The notes beneath the pieces are model-generated. The model ran no database searches and was not told the origin of the DNA. It saw only the letters and a program-made list of their open reading frames with translations. The position numbers and the translations under genes were made by a program. Positions 1-10,135 of a stretch of DNA of 64,000 nucleotides are shown piece by piece. The DNA comes from Sphaerulina vaccinii (Eukaryota > Ascomycota > Dothideomycetes > Mycosphaerellales > Mycosphaerellaceae): positions 2,356,001 through 2,420,000 of the forward strand of contig JAKUDP010000004.1 of the NCBI GenBank assembly GCA_022570795.1, given 5' to 3'. Numbering within the stretch: the first letter of the stretch is position 1; each line of letters starts with the position of its first letter.

Positions 1-3000
1 GTAGAGGATTCTTAAGCGCTTTGATAGGGAGTGGCTGCAAGTTGAGGAGATCCGTGTAGACGCTCTCGGTATCTGGTCTTATCAGATGCTGGAACGAGAC
101 TGGGTGCACTGTCTCTGCGCCGAGCCATCGATCGCTCACAGCACGAACGTAGATCTGACTCGGCAGGGGGTCGGACAGCGGGATCGTGAAGCTAAGCTCG
201 TGATCATCGTACAGTTTCTTGCGACTGAGCATGAAGTACTCATGATGATAAATCTCGCTCGTCTCGGAGTTCTCGACCCAGATCCAGTAGCTTTCAACTT
301 TACCATGATGGCGATCATTCCAGTTGAACTCGGGTATGATGAAGAGCTTGACACGAAGTACATCGCGGTTCAGCGGCGCGATTTCTGCCTCCACCGAGAC
401 TGTAGGGAAGTTGTTTAGTAGCTTTCCGATCACGCTGCCCATCTTCTGGTTGTGCACCAGGCTGCCAATCTCTGCGTTCTCCATATCTCGCAATGACTCA
501 ATCGATGCAGTGCTACCTTTCTCGTCAAGTTGTCTCATCACGCTCTGCGGCAAGTCGAATTGATGGAAAGGATGTTCGTAAGCCCAGACCCTCTTCTCAA
601 TGCTCTTGCACATGCTGAGCAGGACCAAGCACTGAAAGCCCCATCGCCTGTTCAGCGCAATCATGAACAAAGCTCGACAGATACGTGCAGCATTCTGGGC
701 GACGTATGCTGTGTCAGATACGAGCGTGAAGTCTTCCAGATTCGCTTTGCTGATGTACGACTGCAAAAGCACATTTGTCTTGCCTTGCTGTGTGCCAATT
801 CCACCTTCGATGTCGCAAGGTGCAGCATTTTCCTTTAGCCTCATCAACTCTTTCTCTTCGCTGTCTCGACTTGTGATATTGTCGAATTCTCCACTCATAC
901 TGATCATCTTGAGAATGTCTGCCTCTGTAGCTTGTGGTCGCATCATAGCATTGAAGATCTCAACACTAGTTTGTAGCACGTAGAATTGACTTGCAATTCT
1001 CCCTACATCCTTTGCTCGGAGCTCTTCTGTTGTCTCGTTGAAGATGATCATTTGACTCTGTTGCAGGACTCGAGCCGCTCTGATGATGAGATCTCGTCTT
1101 CGCTGGACCAAATTAGGATCTCGCTCAATTTCGGCCCACTCGATACCATATGCTGTGGGATTACGCTTCATGCGAACGAACAGGTAAGAGTAACCCATCC
1201 ATGCAATGGCCTCCGGCACACTGGTCACAGTCCCAAGAGCAATCTCAGCGTTCAGATTGTCAATCAGCTTCTTGCTAAACTGACTCTCGATAGGTTGCTG
1301 TTGCGTGACAGCAGTCAAGTAGTGTTGCAACTTGTCCTGCGTCGTCAGAATCATGCCAATACCAGTATCCTGGAACTGCGGTCGACCAGCACGACCAAAG
1401 ATCTGAAGCACATCCAGAATGCCCACATCCACGAACTTACCTGCTTCGGCACTGTACAGTTGAGTGCCTTTAATGATGACAGCCGCAGCGGGCAAGTTGA
1501 CACCCCAAGCCAGAGTCGCGGTACAGCAAAGCACTTTCAGCACACCTTGTGCAAACAGTCGTTCGATGAGGTTGCGGTCTGAGCGGGGCATACCTGCGTG
1601 ATGCGTTCCCATGCCTTTGGCGACCAGCTCTCGAATCTCTCTACCCTTCGATTGCTTGACATCCTTAAGAGCTTGAGTGTAGCCATCCGACATACTGGGG
1701 TCGAACAGATCTGTCAGCCCTTGCTCTGTAGCCATCTCATACAGCGTCCTTGCGGTCTTGACAGTGTCCTTTCGACTATGCACGAACACCATGATCTGAT
1801 GTCCACGTTCCAGCATGTCCTTGACCTTCTCGAAAGCAACGTTGTCGATGTTGTCGCGACTTGTCTTCGTTCCTGGCTTGCCTTTGACACCAATGAAGTG
1901 CTGCTGAAGTGGTACAGGTCTGAACGATTGGTCGAAGAAGAACAGCCCAGCCATGCGATTGACTTTCAGGAAGTCCGCAACATCGACGTAATTCGGCAGT
2001 GTAGCACTCAAGCCAACGATTCTGATCAGAGACTGTGTGCTCTCAACCTGTCGTTCTGTTCTTGCGACCAGAGACTCCAGCACAGCACCTCGCTCATCGT
2101 GAAGCATGTGCACTTCATCGATGATCAGAAGTCTTACTTTTTGCACCAATTCCGTATCGCCAGTGGACTTTCTCGTAACAACATCCCACTTCTCAGGTGT
2201 TGTCACGATGATCTGCGTGGCCACGATCTCCGCTTTTGTGAGCTGCATATCACCAGTCAACTCCCGAACCTGAATCCCAAGCCAAGCAAGTCTCTTGCCC
2301 AGCTTGTCTGTGATCTCAGCAGCGAGAGCTTTCATGGGTGCCACATATACAATCTTAAAGTCTCCAACATGAACAGCAAAGTCGGTCGCATCTGGCTGCT
2401 CGATCGGGTTGGGATGTATGTTCTTCGCGACAGTATTGAGGATCGTGAGCATGGCCGCATCAGTTTTACCGGCACCAGTAGGAGCACAGATGAGCATATT
2501 CTCGCTCGTGTTGTAAGCGACCGGGTACACCAGACTCTGCATGCGGTTAAGAGACTTGTAGCCCTTGAAAGTGCGTTTGCACAAGCCGTCCATTTCATCG
2601 ATCGCGACAAGTCTCTGATTCAGGCCAAGTACGCCGACTTTGTTGGCAGGTATGCTGTACTCTTCGTACTTTTCTCGTTCGATGCGATCGCTACCAAACG
2701 GCAGCGCGTACTTCCTGCCTTGAGCAGAGAGCGTGTTGCCTGCATCATGTGCTTTGTAGATGTGTGGATATTCTGCTTGAGAGCGATTCTGAGATGCAGC
2801 GAGTGGTGCACTTTTATGTGATCGGTCTTGCTCTCGCAGACGAGCTTCCCGCTCGGCTTTCGAGAGGATACTAGAAGGGCGTGTAGAAGAAGTAGAAGCA
2901 GGGGCTGAGAGAATCGACTTCCGATACTTGAGTATATCTCCAACTAGATCAAGTTCTTCGAAACCGAGAATGTCTGCCAGAGTCATTTGCAACTCCTCAT

Positions 3001-3454
3001 CGCTGCTGTCCGAAGCAAGTACCGCAGTGATCTGGTCTTGTAATGCAGAAGCTTCCAGTCCACTGCCTTTGCTGGCCACATTCTGACACTTGTCTTGCAA
3101 CCATTCCTGCGAACCATCCTGCACTGGTCCTGCTGCTGTTGCTGGAAAGTCTGCACTCTCCTCGCTGAACGACTCCTGCTCTTCTTCACTGATCAAGTCC
3201 CAAATGTCATCTCCTGATGCTGGCGACAAGTCGTCGTCGTCCAGTTCCAGGTCCTGATCGCCTTCGTATGCCGCCTCTTTTGCCTCTCCATTCGTTTCTG
3301 GTAGTCTGAGCTCCGCAATGGCCGCTCGCATCGCAGCCAACTGCTCGAGCCATTGTGATGCTGCCGCCTCTGCTGCAGAAGGCATCGAAGCTGTATACTG
3401 TCTTCCGAGGTTGTTGTCAAGGAAAGAAAAAGAAGAAGTGTGGTGATGATTCAT
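1..3454 (-). CDS. SLH1: Slh1/ASCC3-type Ski2-like RNA helicase, N-terminal part (3' end beyond window)
   Basis: An uninterrupted frame of about 1151 codons starts at the ATG at 3454-3452 and runs off the left edge. In order it shows an acidic N-terminal region (residues 1-250), a helicase cassette with Walker A APTGAGKTDAAM near residue 325 and a DEVH box near 445, the motif LGVNLP-type segment WGVNLP, a winged-helix region and the end of the first Sec63 domain. Its last residues lead into where a second helicase cassette should begin. The family (yeast Slh1, human ASCC3) has two Ski2-like cassettes and about 1950-2000 residues. It works in the RQT complex, which splits collided ribosomes for quality control. 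ENMLICAPTGAGKTD favours Slh1 over the spliceosomal paralog Brr2. No intron is seen in the part present. It is divergent from the dehydratase gene at 3762. Confidence 0.93.
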   Translation of the reverse strand, partial: MNHHHTSSFSFLDNNLGRQYTASMPSAAEAAASQWLEQLAAMRAAIAELRLPETNGEAKEAAYEGDQDLELDDDDLSPASGDDIWDLISEEEQESFSEESADFPATAAGPVQDGSQEWLQDKCQNVASKGSGLEASALQDQITAVLASDSSDEELQMTLADILGFEELDLVGDILKYRKSILSAPASTSSTRPSSILSKAEREARLREQDRSHKSAPLAASQNRSQAEYPHIYKAHDAGNTLSAQGRKYALPFGSDRIEREKYEEYSIPANKVGVLGLNQRLVAIDEMDGLCKRTFKGYKSLNRMQSLVYPVAYNTSENMLICAPTGAGKTDAAMLTILNTVAKNIHPNPIEQPDATDFAVHVGDFKIVYVAPMKALAAEITDKLGKRLAWLGIQVRELTGDMQLTKAEIVATQIIVTTPEKWDVVTRKSTGDTELVQKVRLLIIDEVHMLHDERGAVLESLVARTERQVESTQSLIRIVGLSATLPNYVDVADFLKVNRMAGLFFFDQSFRPVPLQQHFIGVKGKPGTKTSRDNIDNVAFEKVKDMLERGHQIMVFVHSRKDTVKTARTLYEMATEQGLTDLFDPSMSDGYTQALKDVKQSKGREIRELVAKGMGTHHAGMPRSDRNLIERLFAQGVLKVLCCTATLAWGVNLPAAAVIIKGTQLYSAEAGKFVDVGILDVLQIFGRAGRPQFQDTGIGMILTTQDKLQHYLTAVTQQQPIESQFSKKLIDNLNAEIALGTVTSVPEAIAWMGYSYLFVRMKRNPTAYGIEWAEIERDPNLVQRRRDLIIRAARVLQQSQMIIFNETTEELRAKDVGRIASQFYVLQTSVEIFNAMMRPQATEADILKMISMSGEFDNITSRDSEEKELMRLKENAAPCDIEGGIGTQQGKTNVLLQSYISKANLEDFTLVSDTAYVAQNAARICRALFMIALNRRWGFQCLVLLSMCKSIEKRVWAYEHPFHQFDLPQSVMRQLDEKGSTASIESLRDMENAEIGSLVHNQKMGSVIGKLLNNFPTVSVEAEIAPLNRDVLRVKLFIIPEFNWNDRHHGKVESYWIWVENSETSEIYHHEYFMLSRKKLYDDHELSFTIPLSDPLPSQIYVRAVSDRWLGAETVHPVSFQHLIRPDTESVYTDLLNLQPLPIKALKNPL

Positions 3455-3761
3455 GGAAGGTGCGTTTCGAGCCCCACTTTCACTTCACGCGTTCCTTCTT
3501 CAGACACCGCGTTCACTCTTACATTCACCAACATACATCTCCACACTCCGTATAGACGGCATCTTTTGAGTCTGAGACGAGTATCTATCCTCAGCTTACA
3601 CCAAGAGCAGCATTACGCGAGCTGGAGCGGAAATGTATCCACTTCTCGGTACTCACTCTCACGACAGCCGGCAGCGGAGGAGGCTGATTGTTCTGCCATT
3701 ATTAATGTCTGGCCTATGAATGGCGCAATTCCATATCTTATAGGTCTTCTTTCCATACACC
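3455..3761. promoter_or_regulatory. Divergent promoter region SLH1 / IlvD-family dehydratase
   Basis: This 307-bp stretch separates the two start codons and must carry both 5' UTRs and promoters. I see pyrimidine-rich stretches but no convincing TATA box or recognised operator. Confidence 0.5.
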
Positions 3762-5941
3762 ATGGCTGAGCGCAGCGCGAAAGACCTCGCGGACGAGCTG
3801 AAAGACTTTGATTTGAACGAACCTATTGACACCAGCAAAGGCTTGCGAAGTGGCCTGACCAGGTACAGTATCATCATCCCACGTCAAGACCTCTTACTAG
3901 ATCTGACCCGCTGTTCCAGCTACGGCGATACCCACTTCTCTCTTTTCCTGAGGAAAGTGTTCATCAAAGCCGCTGGGTATGGCGAAGATGCATTGTCAAG
4001 GCCACTCATAGGCATAATCAACACTGGCTCCGGCTTCAATCCATGTCATGCAAATGTCCCTCCGCTCATCGAGGCTGTCAAGAGAGGCATTCAGCTTCAT
4101 GGAGGGCTTGCCATTGATTTTCCCACTATCAGTCTGCACGAGATGTTCACTGCTCCAACAAGCATGTACCTGCGAAATCTCATGGCCATGGACACCGAGG
4201 AGATGATCAAAGCTCAGCCTCTGGATGCATGTGAGGAGAGCCATCACATCTCAAATATAGAGCCAACTGACAATCAGTAAAGGCGTCATGATCGGAGGCT
4301 GCGACAAGACCATACCAGCCCAATTGATGGGCAGTATCTCAGCCAATAAGCCTGTCATCTCTCTTGCCACAGGGCCAATGATGCCAGGCTCTTTCCGCGG
4401 ACAACGAGTAGGTGCTTGTACAGACTGTCGATCATCGTGGGCTGCGTATAGGCGCGGTGACATGGACATTGAAGACATCAAAGATATCAACGAAGAGCTG
4501 GCACCTACTGTGAGACTGACCACCAGTAGTGACAGAACTTAGCTGAACATGTATAGGTCGGCACTTGTGGTGTAATGGGTAAGCAAAGTAGTAGGCAGAC
4601 GGCATGGCCTCTCTGCAGTGTCTCACCAAGCTCGCACTCACTGAGACGTCGAGCTTGAGAACAGACACTAACGAGACAGCCTGCGTTTTCGGAGATACTT
4701 GCTAACCCTTGTACCTACTACTTTTAGGTACTGCTAGGTGAGGACCACTTTGATCTATCTATCGGCAATGCTGACAGTCTACCAGCACTATGGCTTGCAT
4801 CGCAGCAGCTTTAGGCTTGATGCCGTTAGGTGGAGCGTCAGCACCAGCTGTCTCTGCCGCGCGAATGCGGATAGCAGAAGAAACAGGCTCCCTAGCAGTC
4901 TCAGTTGCTGCCAACCTCTCCTCGCGAAGGCCACAAGCAATTCTCTCGAAACAGTCCTTCCTCAACGCCATCACAGTCCTCCAGGCGATAGGCGGCTCCA
5001 CAAACGCAGTAGTCCACCTCATGGCAATCATCAACCGCCACCCAGACGTAACTGGCCAGATAACCCTCGCAACCTTCGACGAAGTCGGGCGCAAGACGCC
5101 TTTACTGGTAGATCTCAAACCGAGCGGCGACAACTATATGAACGACTTCCACAACGCCGGCGGAATGTTAGCACTTCTACATACGCTGCGACCACTTCTT
5201 CACCTCGAAGCCAAGACCATCACTGGCAAGACTCTGGGCGAAACACTAGATGCGACACCCTTCAAGACCTTTCCCTACTCGAGTGAACTGATCCGCTCCC
5301 TTGAGAACCCGTTATACCCGAACTCAGCTCTCGTCGTCCTCTACGGCAATCTCGCACCCAATGGCGCCATCATGAAAGCTTCAGCATCTAAGGATCGCAG
5401 ACTGCTTGAGTTCTCTGGACCAGCAGTCGTATTTGATAATACAATCGATCTGGTAAAACGCATCGATAGTGAGGAACTACAGGTTACGAAAGACTCTGTC
5501 TTGGTCCTGAAGGGCATCGGACCTATAGGGAATCCTGGAATGCCAGAGGCTGGAGTCATACCTATACCTCGCAAGCTCAAAGGAGTACCAGACATGCTTC
5601 GACTATCCGATGGGCGCATGTCTGGCACTGCAGGCGGGACTATCATACTCCATATCTCACCCGAGTCAGCTATCATCGATTCTCCGTTCGGCATTGTACG
5701 AGACGGAGATGTGATCCGCGTGAGTCTGAAAGACAGGAAATTACAAGTCGGGCTCAGTGATGAAGAGATTGCTGAGAGAATTGCGGAGAGGAAGAAGGCA
5801 TTGAAGTCTTCTGGTATGGCGGTACAAGGTAAGAAGATATTGAAGCCGCAGAGAGGATACAGAGGACTATATGAGAAGTCTGTCAATCAGGCTGAGGAGG
5901 GAGCGGACTTCGATTTCCTGACAGCAAAAGGCATCGCCTAA
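3762..5941 (+). CDS. IlvD/Edd-family dehydratase (dihydroxy-acid or sugar-acid dehydratase)
   Basis: Six exons: 3762-3862, 3920-4230, 4283-4509, 4557-4578, 4728-4737 and 4786-5941. They give 1827 coding nt and 608 residues, the usual size for the family. Family members dehydrate 2,3-dihydroxy acids with an Fe-S cluster. The three expected cluster cysteines are visible: FNPCHANVP (about C76), GGCDKT-like MIGGCDKT (about C143) and TCGVMGTAST (about C217). The N terminus (MAERSAKDLADELKDF) has no mitochondrial targeting features, unlike Ilv3 of branched-chain amino-acid synthesis. The motif GTCGVMGTASTM is closer to sugar-acid dehydratases than to Ilv3. I therefore infer a cytosolic paralog and leave the substrate open. 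Exon 5 is only 10 nt; without it the frame and the conserved MGTASTMA motif are lost. Confidence 0.9.
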
Positions 5942-6480
5942 GAAAGAACTCGCTCTACCACCGCCCGGAGTGCAGAAAGTGAAGAAGTTGACTGCGACTT
6001 GCGATCACACAGAGTGGCATCACAGGAGCAACTAATCAACAAGAAGTCTGGGGCCAGCCACAAGTCTCTACTAGCTGAAACTTCCCATCTCGCTATCTCA
6101 CATGGACTTCAGCGCTAAGTAAGTCTTTCTTGGTTGCGACTGACGCTATGCAGGGCGAATGATCGCGTAGCGCAGACACTTTCTCGTTCAGGAAGGCTAA
6201 GCTGATATCTCTCCTCGCCAAGGCCACTACGCTCACGACCGCGGCTGGCACGCGACGTCCACGCCACGTTCAATGGCTGCATCAGTATGGCACGGGAAGT
6301 GTACTTGAGTCGAGGCTGGCTGAAGACCACTTTTGGCCGTGAGCCTCATGCATGGCGCTGCGACATGGGAAGTCAGCTTAATATTCCAGCAAGCCGTGGT
6401 CTGAAAAGGGAGTGCTCTCCTGCTGAGCGGTTTTGCAGCGCGACTTGTCTATCGTACTGCCAGAGCAGACGTTCGGCACA
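5942..6480. other. Intergenic stretch, no gene seen
   Basis: The 3' region of the dehydratase and the promoter of the secreted-protein gene at 6481. All open frames are short and lack coding character. No repeat or RNA gene was recognised. Confidence 0.6.
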
Positions 6481-7046
6481 ATGAAGACATCCTTTGGTCT
6501 TCTGTTGTTGTCCCAGGCTTACTCCTTGGTACAAGCTAACAACTGCCGGACAGTGAGTCTGCACCATCATTGCCAAATCCTGCCAGGCGCTGACGCGATC
6601 CGAACAGTCTCCGTGCAACAGCGGCATTGTTCAGGCTCTGAAGTGCGATCCTAAGAAGTCAGGCCAATGTGCCAATGCCATTGGATGCCAGTACTTCTAG
6701 AGTACCACAGTCTACAGTGGCTGCTCCACGAAGACAGTAATCGTAACCAAACCACAACAACCCCTTCCCAGCCGGCGGCTCCTGTGGTTGTCGACAATCT
6801 TTCACTCCCGGTCAAAGATTCTCTAACCCAGATAGTCTTCCAATCATCCGAACAAGTATCGAACAGAGCTTTGCCGACTGCGCTAGAGTTTGCGATAACA
6901 TCTTCGCTTGTAATTATTTAGATTATAATATTGTGGATGGGACTTGTAGACTTGCGAATCAACTTGGCGCGACTGTGGCGGATGGGAATTATTATTTTGG
7001 GGCTGTGGTTTTTGAGGCGAGTTGTGGGCCGGGATGCGCTGGTTGA
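6481..7046 (+). CDS. Small secreted cysteine-rich protein, PAN/apple-like C-terminus
   Basis: My model has three exons, 6481-6552, 6608-6690 and 6836-7046, which give 366 nt and 121 residues. Exon 1 encodes a signal peptide (MKTSFGLLLLSQAYSLVQA). The mature part has eleven cysteines. The C-terminal segment after SFADCARVCDN, with FACNYLDY and GTCRLANQLG, resembles the cysteine spacing and shape of PAN/apple modules; this is a resemblance only. Intron 1 has donor GTGAGT, branch CTGAC and acceptor CAG. Intron 2 has donor GTACTT, branch CTAAC and acceptor TAG. If intron 2 is retained, translation stops at 6698-6700 and gives a 56-residue peptide. The product is probably exported; a cell-surface or effector role is inference. 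Intron 2 is the weakest part of the model. Confidence 0.6.
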
Positions 7047-7386
7047 GGAGAAAGTTGTTGTACGAGACGAGGCATCAGCACGAGATTGTTTGATACATCA
7101 ATCGATCACGTCTATGTCGTTGTCATACCACTTTCGTGTCGTGTATCATACATCGTATTGATCGGAGTTTTTGTTGCCTCGCGCCAAGCCACAAACGCGC
7201 TAAAGTGAATGACGCTCGCATGAACGCGTCCAAAAATCCGGAGCTTGACAGCTCCCAAAGGCCGTAACTGGAAGTAGAAGCTTATTATTACACCGCGGAC
7301 AATTGCATGCCATTGTGCTGCCTAGAAAGGCATTGGTATATCTCTCATCTCATATCTGCATTCCCTGCCTCTTTCTGCTTACTGTC

Positions 7387-8126
7387 ATGATCTCCATGGT
7401 TCCTGCTGCTGCCCAGAAGCACATACTATCACGAGTCTCCTACCAGATCCCACGATACTCAATTGCCAACAGAAGATACATTTCGACATCGACAGCAACA
7501 TCAGCAATGGCAATGATAGCCATCTCCGCTCCCTCGCGACCTTCTCCTTCACCCGCAGACGCCCATCTCAAAGCCCATCACAACAAAACCGGAAAGGGCT
7601 TCCTCAATCCCTGGCCATCATGGCAAGACATGAACATGTGGTCAATCTTCAAATGGGGAGTCCTAGGAGGATTGACAGGCGAGAGAAAGAGCGTAGACAC
7701 AAAACCTCCAACAGTTCCAATCCACAAACCAGTCTTTCTACCAACGAGGGATACACAAAAGCTACGCGCGACTTGGCTCGGACATGCATGCTACTACGTC
7801 GAGTTCCCAGGAGGATTGAGAGTGCTGTTCGATCCAGTTTTCACGCAGAGATGTTCGCCGTTCAGTTTCTTGGGACCGAAACGATATACGGAAATGCCAT
7901 GCGAAGTGGAAGATATTCCGTTCATTGATGTGGTGGTTATAAGTCATTGCCATTACGATCACTTATCGTATCCAACCCTCATCAAGATCCGCGAAAAACA
8001 CCCTGAAGTGCAATTCTTCGTACCTTTAGGTAATGGACCGTGGTTCGACAAGAATGGTTTCAAGAACACAACAGAATTAGACTGGTGGGAAGAGCGCGAG
8101 CTCAAGATCACGCCAAACAACGCAGC

Positions 8127-8172
<46 letters not shown>

Positions 8173-8679
8173 GAAATGTCCGCAACAATATCCTGTCTCC
8201 CCTGCCAACACATGTCCGCCCGAACCCCCTTCGACAAAGCCCACACCCTCTGGGCCTCCTGGTCCATCAACTCCGGCAACAAATCCGTCTGGTTCGGCGG
8301 CGACACAGGTTATCGCGCAGTCCCCAAACTGCCCCCAACAGAATTCGACTACGGAGACAAACATGCCGACCTCCCTCACTGTCCCGCTTTCAAAGACATC
8401 GGAAACTTGCGAGGACCTTTCGACCTTGGTCTGATCCCAATCGGAGCGTATGATCCGAGATGGATTATGAGTCCTATGCATGCGAATCCTTATGACAGTG
8501 TGAATATCTTTGTTGATACGAAGTGTCGGAAAGCTCTGGGGATTCATTGGGGGACTTGGGTTTTGACTGAGGAGGCTGTTTTGGATCCGCCGAGGGTGTT
8601 GAAGGAGGCGCTGAAGTGGAAGGGTTTGGAACAGGATGTTTTTGAGACTTGTGATATTGGTGTGTCGAGAGAGTATTGA
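7387..8679 (+). CDS. NAPE-PLD-like zinc metallo-hydrolase (Fmp30-like), mitochondrial
   Basis: Single exon, 430 residues from the first in-frame ATG at 7387. The open frame extends 28 codons further upstream but without an ATG. The N-terminal 60 residues are Arg/Ser/Thr-rich with few acids (SRVSYQIPRYSIANRRY), as expected for a mitochondrial presequence. A metallo-beta-lactamase fold follows: WLGHACYYVEF, the metal motif SHCHYDHLSYP, WFGGDTGY and HWGTWVLTEE. This matches N-acyl-phosphatidylethanolamine phospholipase D and yeast Fmp30, which cleave NAPE to N-acylethanolamine and phosphatidate. Between the catalytic segments lies a run of 15 threonines encoded by an (ACA)n microsatellite. The insertion follows WWEERELKITPNN, probably in a surface loop. 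Confidence 0.88.
8126..8172 (+). repeat. (CAA/ACA)n trinucleotide microsatellite inside a coding region
   Basis: About 47 bp of perfect CAA repeat, read as 15 ACA (Thr) codons in the NAPE-PLD-like gene. Perfect coding microsatellites of this length often vary between strains by slippage, and length changes here would stay in frame. Confidence 0.97.
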
Positions 8680-10135
8680 TGCGGAACTTCGCTTTCGGTG
8701 CAAGTTGCCTAAGGGATGTCGATTCGGTGCAGCCGCATCTCTCCATTATGTTGAGGTGCACGGCATTTGCGCCTCTTCTGAACAACTTTTGTGAGCTGTG
8801 ATGTCGGACTCTTTTATGGTGGCAGCTTCCTGTGCACGATCAGGACAGTGTGCCCTCGGCTTCAGCGATCATTTGCGACATGGAGTTAAAGCTGTTGTAT
8901 TCCTTCGCATCCTCACTGTCCTGAGGCCGCCCACGCTTGTCCATGAGCTGGCGATCTACTCGCAGCAGGTATGCCGGACTATCTGCTCTCCAAATTAGTA
9001 CTTGTGCCGAACTGGACCTGGACATCGCTAGCCCTCTTACCTTCTCGCTCTCGAACATTGCGTATCAGCATATCAATTGAATATGCAGGACGCAAGTCTC
9101 CATATCTGATCAGCTTCGGAATATCCAAAAACCGTAGACGTGGCTTTTCGACGATCTTCGGAAGTGGCAGCGGCCACGTCGACCTGCGTCTATGTTTTGG
9201 ACGATTGACATCTTCTGTAGAGATTCTCTTGCTCAATCCGGCTTTGTCGAATGCTGGAAAGTGATAGAAGTCCATTATGGCGTACATGGCGAGCTCTGAA
9301 TGCTTCTGATCAATGTTTATTCTGCTTCAAGCTCTTCTTCGGCACCTACCAGGAACATTGTGTCGAGTGGCTTGACCGGAGTCGACAGTACTCACTCGGA
9401 CATCACATCACTACATCATGTGTTGCGAAGCACGCGGCTGTGTTGTGTGTGCATGCTCGGCAAACACACGATGTAGCATTGTGATCCAGATATCATCTTC
9501 ACGATAGCGATTGAAAGTGAATGGTAGTTGATAGCAGTCGAACTCGATATGGTGTAGGCGTAGCGAGGATTCGAGTTCATGTGTGAAGCTCTCCCACACC
9601 GGGCGTCTGCAGTGATCCTTCACAGCTTGACGAACAGCTGAAGGAAGCATGGCATACTTCATGCATGCATGACCTGACCGCCATCGCTTCTTCACAGACA
9701 CATCCGACGCACAGTCTACAATGTCATTTGCACTCGCATGGCTCGGACCTTGAGGACTACTGCGACAGGAAAGGAGCGACAATATACTGACAAGAGGCTG
9801 GCATGTATTCTGCAACTCGATGATCTCGCTATACCCGATGGTAATTCTACGCGAGTCGCGTGGTCAACCCGCAGTCTGAAGTTGGCAAGGGCATGAAACA
9901 AGCTTCGAGATCGCCGGCACGCCTAAATTCCGACCAAGACACCACTCCTTTCTGATAAGTGGACGCGAAGATCGCCAGCAAGGAACGACTTCATCCGTGA
10001 TTCGTTTAAAGGAACGAAGTATAGCCTTTGGCATCTGAGAGGGTGTGATGGAGGGCTGAAATCTATACATACGTTGTGTAGCACCCCAGCCTGTGGCTTG
10101 CGTCCAACACAACATCTTTAGCCTACATATTCACG
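8680..10135. other. Long intergenic region with weak minus-strand open frames
   Basis: No recognisable gene. One minus-strand frame (9411-9815, first ATG at 9662) encodes a peptide with some coding-like composition (LPSAVRQAVKDHCRRP, RYREDDIWITML), and another lies at 8979-9287. I could not join them: no frame stays open to the good GTGAGT donor near 9400. They may be remnants of an uncharacterised gene or chance frames. Confidence 0.4.

Noticed and set aside
1..3420. Several plus-strand frames of 60-400 codons across the helicase
   Set aside because: Antisense to a continuous Slh1 coding frame with all helicase motifs.
8077..8703. Minus-strand frame with a polycysteine/polyvaline run
   Set aside because: Antisense reading of the (ACA)n repeat in the NAPE-PLD-like gene.
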